Origin: JAVBNO01 sp031551485
Lineage (GTDB): Bacteria; Bacillota; Clostridia; Oscillospirales; Ruminococcaceae
Assembly (NCBI GenBank): GCA_031551485.1
Contig: JAVBNO010000027.1
Location: 1-64,000, forward strand
Direction: 5' to 3'
DNA length: 64,000 nt
In this document: piece by piece, positions 52,378-60,429 of the stretch
How the letters are laid out: every line of letters starts with the position of its first letter
Numbering within the stretch: the first letter of the stretch is position 1
Position numbers and translations under genes: made by a program
Notes under the pieces: model-generated
Seen by the model: only the letters and a program-made list of their open reading frames with translations
The model's database searches: none
What the model was told of the DNA's origin: nothing

Positions 52378-52468
52378 TCTGCGAATTTTAGAGGGGGCAA
52401 AATAAAAACAAGTAAACCTGCATCTCTCGGCAAAACCATTAAGAGGAGAGCAGGTTTCGCTTTGGTTA
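52378..52468. repeat. Dispersed repeat, copy A (hairpin module)
   Basis: Homologous to part of copy B: the shared core on the plus strand is GAGGGGGCAAAATAAAAACA and AGTAAACCTG, then an inverted repeat AACCTGC-TCTC/GAGAGCAGGTT, then TTTCGCTTTGG. On the minus strand the hairpin and T-rich tail lie 35 bases after the 52503-53330 gene and would end its transcript. Homology stops at GGTTGT on the minus strand, where the other copies continue. Confidence 0.7.
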
Positions 52469-52502
52469 AAGACAATGGTCCCGTAGTAAGGGGTAGTAAC
52501 TT

Positions 52503-53330
52503 TTATTTCAAATACTGTCCGAAATAGTTCTCAATGGCTTCTTCGTTGAAACCATCCTCTCCACGCCAAAACTCAACATATATCCAATCGTTTTTGCCTG
52601 CTCCCGGCCTATCATAAGACATAGGTTTCAATACCTTTATACAGGCTAAGATTTCGATAATGACAGCCCTTTCATCTTTGCTTGATTTAAGGTTGGGAAC
52701 ATCTTTAAGCCTGTCACGCAATGCACTGGGATAGTCTCCCGGTTTACAGGAACTGATTGTATTTAACATACACTTGAATATCTCAATATCCATTTCAGTT
52801 GGCTCAGAAATCTGCTCTTTTGCGAACTGCGCTAAATCAAAGAGTATATAAATCAAAGCACCATGCCGGACGCCGCCCCACCTGATACGCTCGAAATTCA
52901 GCACATTCAAATCCGTATTTGCATAATACTCATGCCCAATAATTCCATATTTCAAGTCTCTGCAAATCTGGCAGGTATAGGATCTATGTATAATCTTGCC
53001 GTCTCTATATGAGTTTCCTGATTCAACAGGTGTATATACGTGAGGAGTGAACAGTTTCGCAATGTAATACGAGCCTATCCCGGAACGCCAGTCAAGCCGG
53101 TGTGTTGACAGGCTGCTCAAAAATGCTTTGGCGACTTGTTCTTGTGTAATGGTGTTCGCGATTTCGATAATTCTCTTAACGCAATCATCATGTGAAATAG
53201 TCAACGAGTCGAACATTAGGCCTTTTTCTTTCGCATATGCAAAATCCTCAGGGGCAGTATGCCTATCATCTCTCCATCCCGTGCTCGACCAATATGTTTT
53301 GAATAAAATATCTTTTGCTCTTTTATCCAT
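52503..53330 (-). CDS. Hypothetical protein in the feo insert
   Basis: A 275-residue soluble protein, no signal peptide or membrane helix. A Cys pair (YTCQICRDLKYG, near residue 120) and many His/Arg suggest a metal- or nucleic-acid-binding fold, but no family is recognised. C-terminal half is helical. GAGGT precedes the ATG. The gene is more A+T-rich than the feo genes and is bounded downstream by repeat copy A and upstream by copy B, so it forms the last of three cassette-like units. Function unknown; an accessory or defence role cannot be supported from sequence. Confidence 0.7.
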   Translation of the reverse strand: MDKRAKDILFKTYWSSTGWRDDRHTAPEDFAYAKEKGLMFDSLTISHDDCVKRIIEIANTITQEQVAKAFLSSLSTHRLDWRSGIGSYYIAKLFTPHVYTPVESGNSYRDGKIIHRSYTCQICRDLKYGIIGHEYYANTDLNVLNFERIRWGGVRHGALIYILFDLAQFAKEQISEPTEMDIEIFKCMLNTISSCKPGDYPSALRDRLKDVPNLKSSKDERAVIIEILACIKVLKPMSYDRPGAGKNDWIYVEFWRGEDGFNEEAIENYFGQYLK

Positions 53331-53382
53331 ATAGGTACCTCACAACAAACCTTATATACGTTTTGTTCACCTAATCCGTCGA

Positions 53383-53566
53383 CAATGAACTTGGTTATCC
53401 TTCAACGGCGTGCAGTTCCCACTTCATTAGTGGCAGCATAAACACACTGTTTTTACAACCAAGCAAAACCGCCAGTTCTCCGCAATTTAGAGGGGCAAAA
53501 GAAAAACAAGTAAAACCTGTACTCCCGACAAAAGCCATGAAGAGGAGGACAAGTTTCGCTTCGGTG
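53383..53566. repeat. Dispersed repeat, copy B (full length)
   Basis: The most complete copy, about 184 bases. Its left part (53383-53460) matches copy D, sharing AATGAACTTGGTTATCCTT, GTTCCCACTTCATTA and ACAACC. Its right part matches copies A and C (TTCTCCGCAATTTAGAGGGG and the hairpin followed by TTTCGCTTCGG). CTTGGTTGT and ATAACCAAG (minus strand) can pair across about 80 bases. It lies directly behind the 53585-54010 gene and upstream of the 52503-53330 gene. Confidence 0.75.
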
Positions 53567-53584
53567 ATTCATGTAAACAAACAT

Positions 53585-54010
53585 CTATCTATTTTCTTTT
53601 CCTACATATTTGCAATAAAAATACAGTCCAAAGGTAATGGCCAGAATAAAGAAATCAAACAGAGCGATGCTAGCGCCCAATATATTCCATCTGTTCTCAA
53701 ATGAGAAAGTGATAATCAATAATATTAAATCTGCCATGGCGGAAGCCAAAGCAAACCGCGCTGCAAGCTGGAACCTTTTCATCCATAAAAAAACTGGTGA
53801 CAAGAATCCGAAAAGCAGATTTGCCAACCAAAACAGCAGCGAGAAGATGGGATAATCGGTGAAGTACTCCACGACCGCTATGCCATACCCATGCGACGCA
53901 TAATAGCCCGCGTTATGAGACAGCATCATAAACAAGTCATAGATTCCCATCGAATACATAAAAACCATAAACAACGATATAAGCCAAAGGTGCCACGGTC
54001 TTTTAATCAT
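53585..54010 (-). CDS. Small four-helix membrane protein, unknown
   Basis: A 141-residue protein with four hydrophobic segments: WHLWLISLFMVFMYSMGIYD, the FSLLFWLANLLFGFLSPVFLW pair region, ASAMADLILLIITF and ALFDFFILAITFGLYFY. Short loops and no catalytic motif. ATG 54010 has AAGGGTGG upstream; a GTG three codons earlier is possible. It is the middle cassette-like unit of the insert between feoB and the DtxR-family gene, followed by repeat copy B. Function unknown. Confidence 0.65.
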   Translation of the reverse strand: MIKRPWHLWLISLFMVFMYSMGIYDLFMMLSHNAGYYASHGYGIAVVEYFTDYPIFSLLFWLANLLFGFLSPVFLWMKRFQLAARFALASAMADLILLIITFSFENRWNILGASIALFDFFILAITFGLYFYCKYVGKENR

Positions 54011-54078
54011 TTCTACCACCCTTAATGCTTGTTAATCATATCTGCCGCAAGTTAACTTTTCACACCTTAAACAGCGGG

Positions 54079-54180
54079 GCGTTCCAATTTTATAATGTTA
54101 ACATAGATACATCGTTTTTTCAACCAAACTCTGTTACCGGTTCTCCACAATTTTGAGAGGGCAGATTTCGCTTAGGTTTA
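54079..54180. repeat. Dispersed repeat, copy C (degenerate)
   Basis: Alignable to copy B over GCGTTCC...TTTTTTCAACCAAnC...GGTTCTCCnCAATTTnGAGnGGGCA and then TTTCGCTTnGGTTTA, but without the central hairpin. It lies 56 bases after the CPBP gene on the minus strand. Confidence 0.6.
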
Positions 54181-54235
54181 ATAGGTGATCCACGCAACGC
54201 GCATAAGGAATTATAAAAAAGCATTAGGATTCGAG

Positions 54236-55012
54236 TCAAGTTGACTCAAGCTGGCTTCTTGTCCTTTTTTCAGCCGATTTTATAATCCCTTTTCCGCATA
54301 GTACAAGTATGATTACACCAATTATGCATTCTATCACAAATCCGACAATGGTTTTTATGTCGCCAGGAGGCAGGAATGTCAGTGTTATGGAGTTACCCCA
54401 TGCGTGAGCAAGAATGCAAAGGCTGACGCTGTTTGTCAGCTTATATATGACGGCAAAAGTGATCGCGTTGGTTAAGCAAAGACCAAGCTGAATCACGAAG
54501 AAGTCGAATAAAGTTTTTCTCCAATCCCCCGGCACGAAAAATAGCGGGAAATGCCATGATGTCAATATCACGGAAAATATAAGTGCGGCGTATACGCTGT
54601 GCATCTTCTTTTCCATCAAAGTTTGCAAATATCTCCAGCCAATCTCTTCGTTGCCGCCCGTAAAAATACTAATAGGCAACATGATCAGTGGCAATATCAA
54701 ACTGCTGCCCTCAACCCTGGCACCCACCAACATACAAAGGAGATACCGCCATACAGCCCAAACCAAGAATATTAAATAATAAGATAAACGCTGTTCGAAG
54801 GTAAAAGTGCGTATTAGAAATTCTTTGAAGCTCATATTTTTCCGAGATACGATGAGCACCGCAATGCCGGGCCCAAAAACCGATAGAATGGTAAGCAGCA
54901 AAGCTATGGGAGAATCGGCATCTGGCAACAGCAGTTCTCCGAACATAAATACCCAAGATATGAAGAATGTAAGTAGCAAGAATAATAGTATCTGCTTAGT
55001 TTCAGGTTTCAC
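54236..55012 (-). CDS. CPBP-family intramembrane metalloprotease
   Basis: About 258 residues, eight hydrophobic segments. CPBP (Abi/CAAX protease-like) motifs are present: motif 1 GNEEIGWRYLQ with the Glu pair and Arg (about 121-131), motif 2 SWHFPLFF with His near 154, and LAHAWGNS near 215 with the second His. In bacteria such proteins act in bacteriocin self-immunity, signalling or unknown proteolysis. GTG at 55012 was chosen (GGGAG 8 bases upstream); a TTG five codons earlier is the alternative. It lies in the AT-rich insert, first of three cassette-like genes after feoB. Confidence 0.82.
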   Translation of the reverse strand: MKPETKQILLFLLLTFFISWVFMFGELLLPDADSPIALLLTILSVFGPGIAVLIVSRKNMSFKEFLIRTFTFEQRLSYYLIFLVWAVWRYLLCMLVGARVEGSSLILPLIMLPISIFTGGNEEIGWRYLQTLMEKKMHSVYAALIFSVILTSWHFPLFFVPGDWRKTLFDFFVIQLGLCLTNAITFAVIYKLTNSVSLCILAHAWGNSITLTFLPPGDIKTIVGFVIECIIGVIILVLCGKGIIKSAEKRTRSQLEST

Positions 55013-55342
55013 AAGAATAGCTCCCAATCTATATAATTTGACTGTATTGTCAAAAGGCTCATGGACAGAATGATGGCTACTTTTGATTCAAATGAGTAAC
55101 TATCTTTCGGCCATGTAGTAGTTGATTTCGGTTTGTGATAGTTTCCTGACTTGCGGGTCATTTAAATTCGTCTTCTCCGCAAAAAATGAACTTGGTTATC
55201 CTTTTGCAGCGTGCGGTTCCCACTTCATTATGGTAGCATAACCATACTGTGTTTACAACCTACACAAAACCGTCCCTTCTATAATTGCGCGACGAGTACA
55301 GCAATCCAAACGTTAAGATTTGCTCAAAAAAGTGAAATCCCC
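55013..55342. other. Gene-free stretch between feoB and the CPBP gene
   Basis: 330 bases with no supported gene. It contains repeat copy D (55185-55275) and, on the minus strand, a TTGACA-like element (55048-55053) with AT-rich sequence leading to the CPBP ribosome site. No clear terminator for feoB is seen. Confidence 0.6.
55185..55275. repeat. Dispersed repeat, copy D (left module only)
   Basis: Near-identical to 53383-53470 of copy B: AATGAACTTGGTTATCCTT, then GTGCGGTTCCCACTTCATTA, then GCATAACCATACTGTG, TTTACAACC and CAAAACCG. It lies about 70 bases behind the feoB stop on the minus strand, so each of the three insert genes has a copy on both sides. Confidence 0.75.
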
Positions 55343-57346
55343 CTAAATGGCGAAGAAGCACAACCTGCCCAGTTGGTAGACGATAAAAGCCACGCCGTAT
55401 GCCGTAGAGGTAGTCAGCACAAGGGAAAGGGCCATCCAAATCCATGAGGTTTCGCGGCGAATGGCCGCCGCGGCAGCCACACAGGGCATATACAAAAGGC
55501 AAAAAACCATATAACTGCACGCGGACAGCGGGGTAAAACCTGCCGCCGCGGCAAAATGAACGCCGCCGGGAGTGGAGAGTACCTGCAATGTGCTGACTAC
55601 CCCCTCTTTGGCCACAACGCCGGCCAGCAATGAGACAACCGCCCGCCAATCCTCAAAACCCAATGGGCGAAAAAAAGGAAGCATTTGTTCTCCCACCAAG
55701 GCAAACAGGCTTTGGGCGCTGTCAGCGGTAAACACCCAAGAAGGTGTAAAATGGCCCAGCGCCCATACCACAATGCTCATCGCCACAATCACGGTGGTTG
55801 CCCGCCGCAGAAAATCTTGGCTGCGCTGCCACACTTGCCGCACTGTTGCCCCCAGCCTGGGCCACCGATAGGGCGGTAATTCCATGACAAAGGGCGCTAT
55901 TTCATTTTCTCCCCTAAACTGCCGGATGGCAAACCCCATACCCGCCGCGGTTATCATTCCGATGATATATAGAATGGCCACAACTCTCATTTGATGTGCG
56001 GCAAAAAAAGTGCCGGCAAACAGGGCATAAATAGGCAGTTTGGCACCGCATGACATGAACGGAGTCAACAGGATCGTCATTTTGCGATCCCGTTCGCTTT
56101 CAACAGCCCTGGCGGCCATTACGGCGGGAACGGTGCAGCCAAAGCCAAGAAGCATGGGGATGAACGCCTTTCCGCTTAGGCCAATGCCCCGCATCAGCCG
56201 GTCCATGATAAAGGCGGCGCGGGCCATATAGCCGCTGTCTTCCAATAGCGACAAAAACAAAAATAATATGAGCATTTGTGGTAAAAACTTGAGTACGCCC
56301 CCCACACCGGCACATACACCGTCTGTCACGAGGCTTTGCACCCATTGCGATGCCCCCAGCATGACCAATGCCCGGCGCAAAAATTCACCCGCACCAGCCA
56401 CGAGTACGTCCATCCAGCCGCGTACCATAGAGCCCGGGGGGCCAAATGCCAGCCAAAACATGCACAGCATAAAAAGGCCAAACACCGGCAACGCCAAAAA
56501 ACGGTTGGTGACGACCCGGTCGATGATCTCAGTGGCTGTTATGCCTTTGGGGCGGGCCACCTGCCTGATCACCCGGTTACAAATAGTTTCAATGGCCCGG
56601 TACCGCACCCCTGCCATTCCGGTGACCGGGTCCCCCATGGCGACCCCAAATTGTTCCCGTACAGCGGCGACTGCTGCGGCTTGCTGTCGGCCTAACCGCA
56701 GCTGATGTGGCAGCTCTTTGTCCCCTTCCAGCAACCGGCAGGCCAAAAACCGCATAGGCCATGCGCTGGTGCCGGGATGGTGGGACAAAATGCCCTCTAT
56801 CTTCCAAATGCATTGCTCCGCCGCCTGCCCATAACGAAAAGGCACAGGTACCGGGGCGGTGAACGCAGCCTGCCCCAATGCCGCCAAAAGGGTGCGCACG
56901 CCTTCCCCGCTGCGTGCCACAATAGGCACAAGCGGCACCCCCAACAACTGTCCCAATGTAACGATGTCGATGCTTTGCCCCCCCGCCCTTACCTCGTCCA
57001 TCATATTGACCGCCACCACCATCGGTTTGCCCAATTCCAGAAGCGCAAGTGTAAGATAAAGACTGTGCTCCATATGACTGCCATCCACAATGTTGAGAAT
57101 GACGTCCGTTTCGGCGTCCAGAAGCGCTTCCCGGCTGATCCTTTCCTCCAAAGAGTAAGAAGACAGGGCATAAAGACCCGGCAGATCGACAAGAGAAAGT
57201 ATACGGCCGTCAGCTTTGACTTGTCCGCTTCTTTTTTCGACAGTAACCCCCGGCCAGTTTCCCACCGACAATTGGGCGCCGGTAATTCGGTTGAAAAGGG
57301 TTGTTTTGCCGCTGTTGGGATTGCCTACAAGCGCTACCTGCGTCAA
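55343..57346 (-). CDS. feoB: Ferrous iron transporter FeoB
   Basis: A 667-residue Fe(II) importer. An N-terminal G domain has G1 GNPNSGKTT (residues 8-16), G3 DLPG near 54 and G4 NMMD near 115; a GDI-like helical domain follows. The membrane domain contains two Gate repeats with LLGFGCTVPAVMAARA and TPFMSCGAKLPIYAL (Cys residues of the pore). TTG at 57346 overlaps the feoA stop and has AGGAG 10 bases upstream; longer frames cover feoA. Iron uptake would be coupled to GTP hydrolysis. The C-terminus lacks a FeoC-like extension. Confidence 0.95.
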   Translation of the reverse strand: MTQVALVGNPNSGKTTLFNRITGAQLSVGNWPGVTVEKRSGQVKADGRILSLVDLPGLYALSSYSLEERISREALLDAETDVILNIVDGSHMEHSLYLTLALLELGKPMVVAVNMMDEVRAGGQSIDIVTLGQLLGVPLVPIVARSGEGVRTLLAALGQAAFTAPVPVPFRYGQAAEQCIWKIEGILSHHPGTSAWPMRFLACRLLEGDKELPHQLRLGRQQAAAVAAVREQFGVAMGDPVTGMAGVRYRAIETICNRVIRQVARPKGITATEIIDRVVTNRFLALPVFGLFMLCMFWLAFGPPGSMVRGWMDVLVAGAGEFLRRALVMLGASQWVQSLVTDGVCAGVGGVLKFLPQMLILFLFLSLLEDSGYMARAAFIMDRLMRGIGLSGKAFIPMLLGFGCTVPAVMAARAVESERDRKMTILLTPFMSCGAKLPIYALFAGTFFAAHQMRVVAILYIIGMITAAGMGFAIRQFRGENEIAPFVMELPPYRWPRLGATVRQVWQRSQDFLRRATTVIVAMSIVVWALGHFTPSWVFTADSAQSLFALVGEQMLPFFRPLGFEDWRAVVSLLAGVVAKEGVVSTLQVLSTPGGVHFAAAAGFTPLSACSYMVFCLLYMPCVAAAAAIRRETSWIWMALSLVLTTSTAYGVAFIVYQLGRLCFFAI

Positions 57347-57639
57347 AATACGATCGCTCCTTTCCTGTCGCGCCTGTGCTGGCTGCCGGAAAGAAAAATA
57401 TGTCGTGCTTCTGCACGGCGCAGCACAAGTCGGTAGCCGCGCAGTTGTATTTCCATTGGATCGCCAAAGGGGGCCCGTTTGCAAATTTGGATTTCTGTGC
57501 CAGGCGTCATACCCATGTCCGCCAGCCTGTGCCTGAGCGCTTCCGGCCCCCTTAGCCAGCGCACATATCCTTTTTGGCCTGCCCGCAGCTGGGATAAAGA
57601 CTTTCCGTCCGGCTCGTCTGTGATGGGTGAAAAACGCAT
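57343..57639 (-). CDS. feoA: Ferrous iron transport protein FeoA
   Basis: A 98-residue SH3-like protein: LSQLRAGQKGYVRWLRGPE, HRLADMGMTPGTEIQICKRA and GDPMEIQLRGYRLVLRRAEA are the family core. It assists FeoB at the inner membrane face. GGGGGAGA precedes the ATG and the stop overlaps the feoB start. The region upstream shows no clear DtxR/Fur-type palindrome by eye. Confidence 0.93.
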   Translation of the reverse strand: MRFSPITDEPDGKSLSQLRAGQKGYVRWLRGPEALRHRLADMGMTPGTEIQICKRAPFGDPMEIQLRGYRLVLRRAEARHIFLSGSQHRRDRKGAIVF

Positions 57640-57730
57640 TATACTCTCCCCCGCTTTATCTGCACCAAAGCTTTGTTCCAGTCTATTCTGGCACTGGTCG
57701 CTTCATACATAACGGGACTTTTACAGCGCA

Positions 57731-57766
57731 AATAATCCGGATGACGCAAGCGCCATCCGGATTATC
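57731..57766 (-). terminator. Terminator between the hypothetical gene and feoA
   Basis: AATAATCCGGATG and CATCCGGATTAT enclose 10 bases, followed by TTTGCG on the minus strand, 22 bases past the stop of the 57788-58423 gene. Confidence 0.8.
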
Positions 57767-57787
57767 TATATTATGATAATGAAAATA

Positions 57788-58423
57788 TTAACTGTTTTGC
57801 TGCCAGACAATACCCCGGATATAGTGGGCCAAGCCCTCTTCTTTTTCGCTGATATAATTCCACAGGTAAGCCGGAATCGCAGGATATTGTTGGACAGTGC
57901 CATCCCATATCGCTTTGAAAATAGTTTCATTGTGAGCAAGCTGACTGCACGCCTTGTAAAAGGGCCACAGTATGTCGGTTACCATCTGGCGGGATACCCT
58001 GTTTAACGTTTGCTCCTTTGTCGACTTGCCAAGCGCCACAAGGCCTAGCAGCCGGGGTTCCTCCCGGTATGTTTCGGCAAAAAAAGCGGCTGCCTCCAAA
58101 AACTGCTCATACAATCCATTGGGATGCTGTGCCATGGCCGCTTCGAAAGCCTCGCCGGTAAAGCCCAGCTGATAAGCTTCCCTGATGGGTTTACCCCCCG
58201 AAAACTGGCCCCGGCCACAGGCTGCCAGCGACACGAGCAGCCAGATGTATTTATCCCGGGTTTGCTTTTTTCGGCGGTCGGTATAATCGTATCGCGCCCT
58301 CCACCAGGCAACGGCGGCTTGAATGTCCGGGTCGGCTTCGGCTACTCCCGGCGAAAGGATGTCCCATTTTTCCTGGCCCGTTTCGGCGCTGCGCAGCGCT
58401 GCTAACAATACTTCTTTATCCAT
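57788..58423 (-). CDS. Hypothetical helical protein
   Basis: A 211-residue soluble, mostly helical, Trp-rich protein. No domain is recognised. Features are an acidic N-terminus, the conserved-looking DRRKKQTRDKYIWLLVSLAA block near residue 50, and W-P-F-Y near 150. AGAGGAGAA precedes the ATG. It is on the same strand as the E2-like gene, 41 bases downstream of it, so probably cotranscribed; a terminator follows. Confidence 0.65.
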   Translation of the reverse strand: MDKEVLLAALRSAETGQEKWDILSPGVAEADPDIQAAVAWWRARYDYTDRRKKQTRDKYIWLLVSLAACGRGQFSGGKPIREAYQLGFTGEAFEAAMAQHPNGLYEQFLEAAAFFAETYREEPRLLGLVALGKSTKEQTLNRVSRQMVTDILWPFYKACSQLAHNETIFKAIWDGTVQQYPAIPAYLWNYISEKEEGLAHYIRGIVWQQNS

Positions 58424-58464
58424 ACGAGTTCTCCTCTTTTCGTACTGCCGCTGCCATCTGACCT

Positions 58465-59319
58465 TTACGGCACATCCGGCACAATACTGTCTAACGGCTC
58501 CTCCAGAAGCGCCGGTGTTTTTAAGAATTTACGGATTAACTTGATTGAGTTCGCCACATAAAGCCCGTCGCAGATGCGTTCGTCCAGCGTCACGCCCAAA
58601 TCCATAAATTTGCGGGCCTGCATACCGTCCGCTGTCATGGTGGGCGCTACATACTCTTTACCCATTGATATAAAAATACTGGTGGTGCCAAAATCGTAAA
58701 TATGGTGATAAAGCGCCTCCAACCCAATTGATTTGACATTGGTCAAAAAGAAGCTGGTATGAAAAGGGCTGGCGTCAATAATCGAGCCGGGTAATATGCC
58801 GGCCTTATCCATCCATTTGATAAAACCCACGGATAATTTGACAAAGCCGTTTGGCAAATTCATAAAAAAGGCAGCCAAATTGTCGGTGATATTCCGGCTT
58901 GTCGGCTTTTTGTTTTCCGCCAGCTCGTCATTAATACGCTCGGCAATTTGCCACAAAGTTTCAGTGCCTTTAAATTCCAATTTTATGGTGGTTTCATCGG
59001 CCTCGTCGGTAAGGGCCTTTTTAATGGCAAAGGAAACCCAAATACGCCGCCGGGCGAAAATGCGCCCGTTGATAATAAATCGATTCAACGAGGGCCGCAG
59101 CGCAAGCATACGTACCATGGCGGCAATGACGATGTGCATATGAGAGATGGGAATGTCCACGCCTTTTGTATCCTGTATGTAATCGTTTAACGGCTGCGAA
59201 GAAAAGTGATGCCTGTAGAAAATTTGGGCATCGCTGCGCCGCTCCATGACATGGGGCATCAGCTTAAAAATAGGGTCTAAGCTCTTGACCTGCTGTCCAT
59301 CATAACGCTTTGAAAACAT
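58465..59319 (-). CDS. Stand-alone 2-oxoacid dehydrogenase E2-like acyltransferase domain, catalytic His absent
   Basis: 284 residues covering only the CAT-like catalytic fold of E2 acyltransferases (PF00198 type), without lipoyl or E1/E3-binding domains. The C-terminal active-site block reads DERICDG (246-252) where E2 enzymes have DHRxxDG, so the catalytic His is Glu. Other family positions (LGVTLDERICDG, F-S-M-G-K-E) are kept. The protein is therefore unlikely to be a normal dihydrolipoyl acyltransferase; a binding or different transferase role is possible. GGAGGCG precedes the ATG. A promoter with an overlapping 6-bp dyad lies upstream, and no E1 or E3 gene is nearby. Confidence 0.8.
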   Translation of the reverse strand: MFSKRYDGQQVKSLDPIFKLMPHVMERRSDAQIFYRHHFSSQPLNDYIQDTKGVDIPISHMHIVIAAMVRMLALRPSLNRFIINGRIFARRRIWVSFAIKKALTDEADETTIKLEFKGTETLWQIAERINDELAENKKPTSRNITDNLAAFFMNLPNGFVKLSVGFIKWMDKAGILPGSIIDASPFHTSFFLTNVKSIGLEALYHHIYDFGTTSIFISMGKEYVAPTMTADGMQARKFMDLGVTLDERICDGLYVANSIKLIRKFLKTPALLEEPLDSIVPDVP

Positions 59320-59418
59320 ACTGCGCCTCCGCTCGATTTGGAATCTAATACCTCAAAACGAATTTCATTTTTCTGCCGCAATGAAAAACGATATCCAGCG
59401 TTCAATTGTACCGACGCT

Positions 59419-59454
59419 ATTATAACACAATCGCGCTAACCTGTATATGTTAGC
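59419..59454 (-). promoter_or_regulatory. Promoter and candidate operator of the E2-like gene
   Basis: On the minus strand TATACA, 17 bases, TATAAT. The -35 is embedded in GCTAAC, 8 bases, GTTAGC, a perfect dyad (59435-59454). The layout suits repression by a dimeric regulator. Leader to the start codon is about 95 bases. Confidence 0.55.
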
Positions 59455-59463
59455 ACAGCAAAA

Positions 59464-59501
59464 TTAAAAAGTTCCCAGCACCGGTTGGGCAATGCCGGGA
59501 A
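59464..59501 (-). terminator. Terminator after the MBL-fold gene
   Basis: TTCCCGGCA and TGCTGGGAA enclose 12 bases, followed on the minus strand by CTTTTTAATTTT, 60 bases past the MBL stop. Confidence 0.75.
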
Positions 59502-59560
59502 GCTCTTAATTCTTTAGGTAAAGCACAGGTCCACCCAAAAGAAAATGCCAGAATGACAGC

Positions 59561-60385
59561 CTACAGAAGCTCCAGCTGTGCCCCTGTTGCCAGATAGGCA
59601 ATCTGATCCCCCAATACATGTTGGAGCATGGCAAAGGGCTTTTCGCCGGTGCAGTGGCAAGTATAAAATTGCGTAGGCCATTGGGCCAACTGGGCACCCA
59701 ATGCCTCTACCAGCGCCGGCTTTTCGCTTTTGTTGGAAAGAGGGTTGTGCAAATGAAAGCCCGCAATGGCCACACCCGGCAATATCCCCCGCAGACTTTT
59801 GAGTCTCTCCAGGATATTGAGGATGCCGTTATGGGCACATCCGGCCAGCAGCACATTTTTGCCATTTTCAGTAATCAGCAAACTTTGCTCATGGGTAAAG
59901 CGGTCTTCCACATACCCGTCATTTGTCTTTTCGCACAGCACCTTGTTGGCGGTGGAAAAGCACTTTCGCCCGGTCACACCGGCAAATACAAACAAAGCTG
60001 CGTCAAGCTGCATGCTGTCCCCGGTGAGCACGAACCGGTCGTGACCCGCAAGGGTTTGGTCCAGACCCACATAATGCTTGATAGGCCCGACTTTGGCGTA
60101 ATAGGGCAAAAAAGCTTTCTCGTGAATGTAGATTTTGGCTGTGTGATTATGGGCTAAAAAAGCGCTTAGCCCACCCCCGTGGTCATAGTGACCATGGGAG
60201 ATTACCACCGTGTCCACCGCCGACATATCGATGTCCATTTGCCGGGCATTATGCAAAAACGTATCATCAGGCCCCAGGTCAAACAGGATTTTGTGGCCGG
60301 CGGCCTCGATATAAAGGCACAAACCGTGCACATTCCTATAGGCCGGTGAAATGCTGTTGTTTTCCGTTAATACAGTAATATGCAT
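59561..60385 (-). CDS. MBL-fold metallo-hydrolase
   Basis: A 274-residue metallo-beta-lactamase-fold protein with the metal motif SHGHYDHGGG (His64, His66, Asp68, His69), a later His in AGCAHNGILN near 182 and a C-terminal CHCTGEKP near 242. The pattern matches the group annotated as dihydropterin ribofuranosylaminobenzene phosphate synthase-like, whose real substrates in bacteria are mostly unknown. It is cytosolic. AAGGAGTAAG precedes the ATG. It is 44 bases after the giant membrane protein gene and probably shares its transcript. Confidence 0.86.
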   Translation of the reverse strand: MHITVLTENNSISPAYRNVHGLCLYIEAAGHKILFDLGPDDTFLHNARQMDIDMSAVDTVVISHGHYDHGGGLSAFLAHNHTAKIYIHEKAFLPYYAKVGPIKHYVGLDQTLAGHDRFVLTGDSMQLDAALFVFAGVTGRKCFSTANKVLCEKTNDGYVEDRFTHEQSLLITENGKNVLLAGCAHNGILNILERLKSLRGILPGVAIAGFHLHNPLSNKSEKPALVEALGAQLAQWPTQFYTCHCTGEKPFAMLQHVLGDQIAYLATGAQLELL

Positions 60386-60429
60386 TCGCTTACTCCTTTT
60401 GGGTCAATAGATCAGCCCACCGGCGGTGG

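Noticed and set aside
52378..55275. Insertion sequence or transposon
   Set aside because: No transposase or terminal inverted repeats with target duplication were found; the repeats are intergenic and directly oriented.
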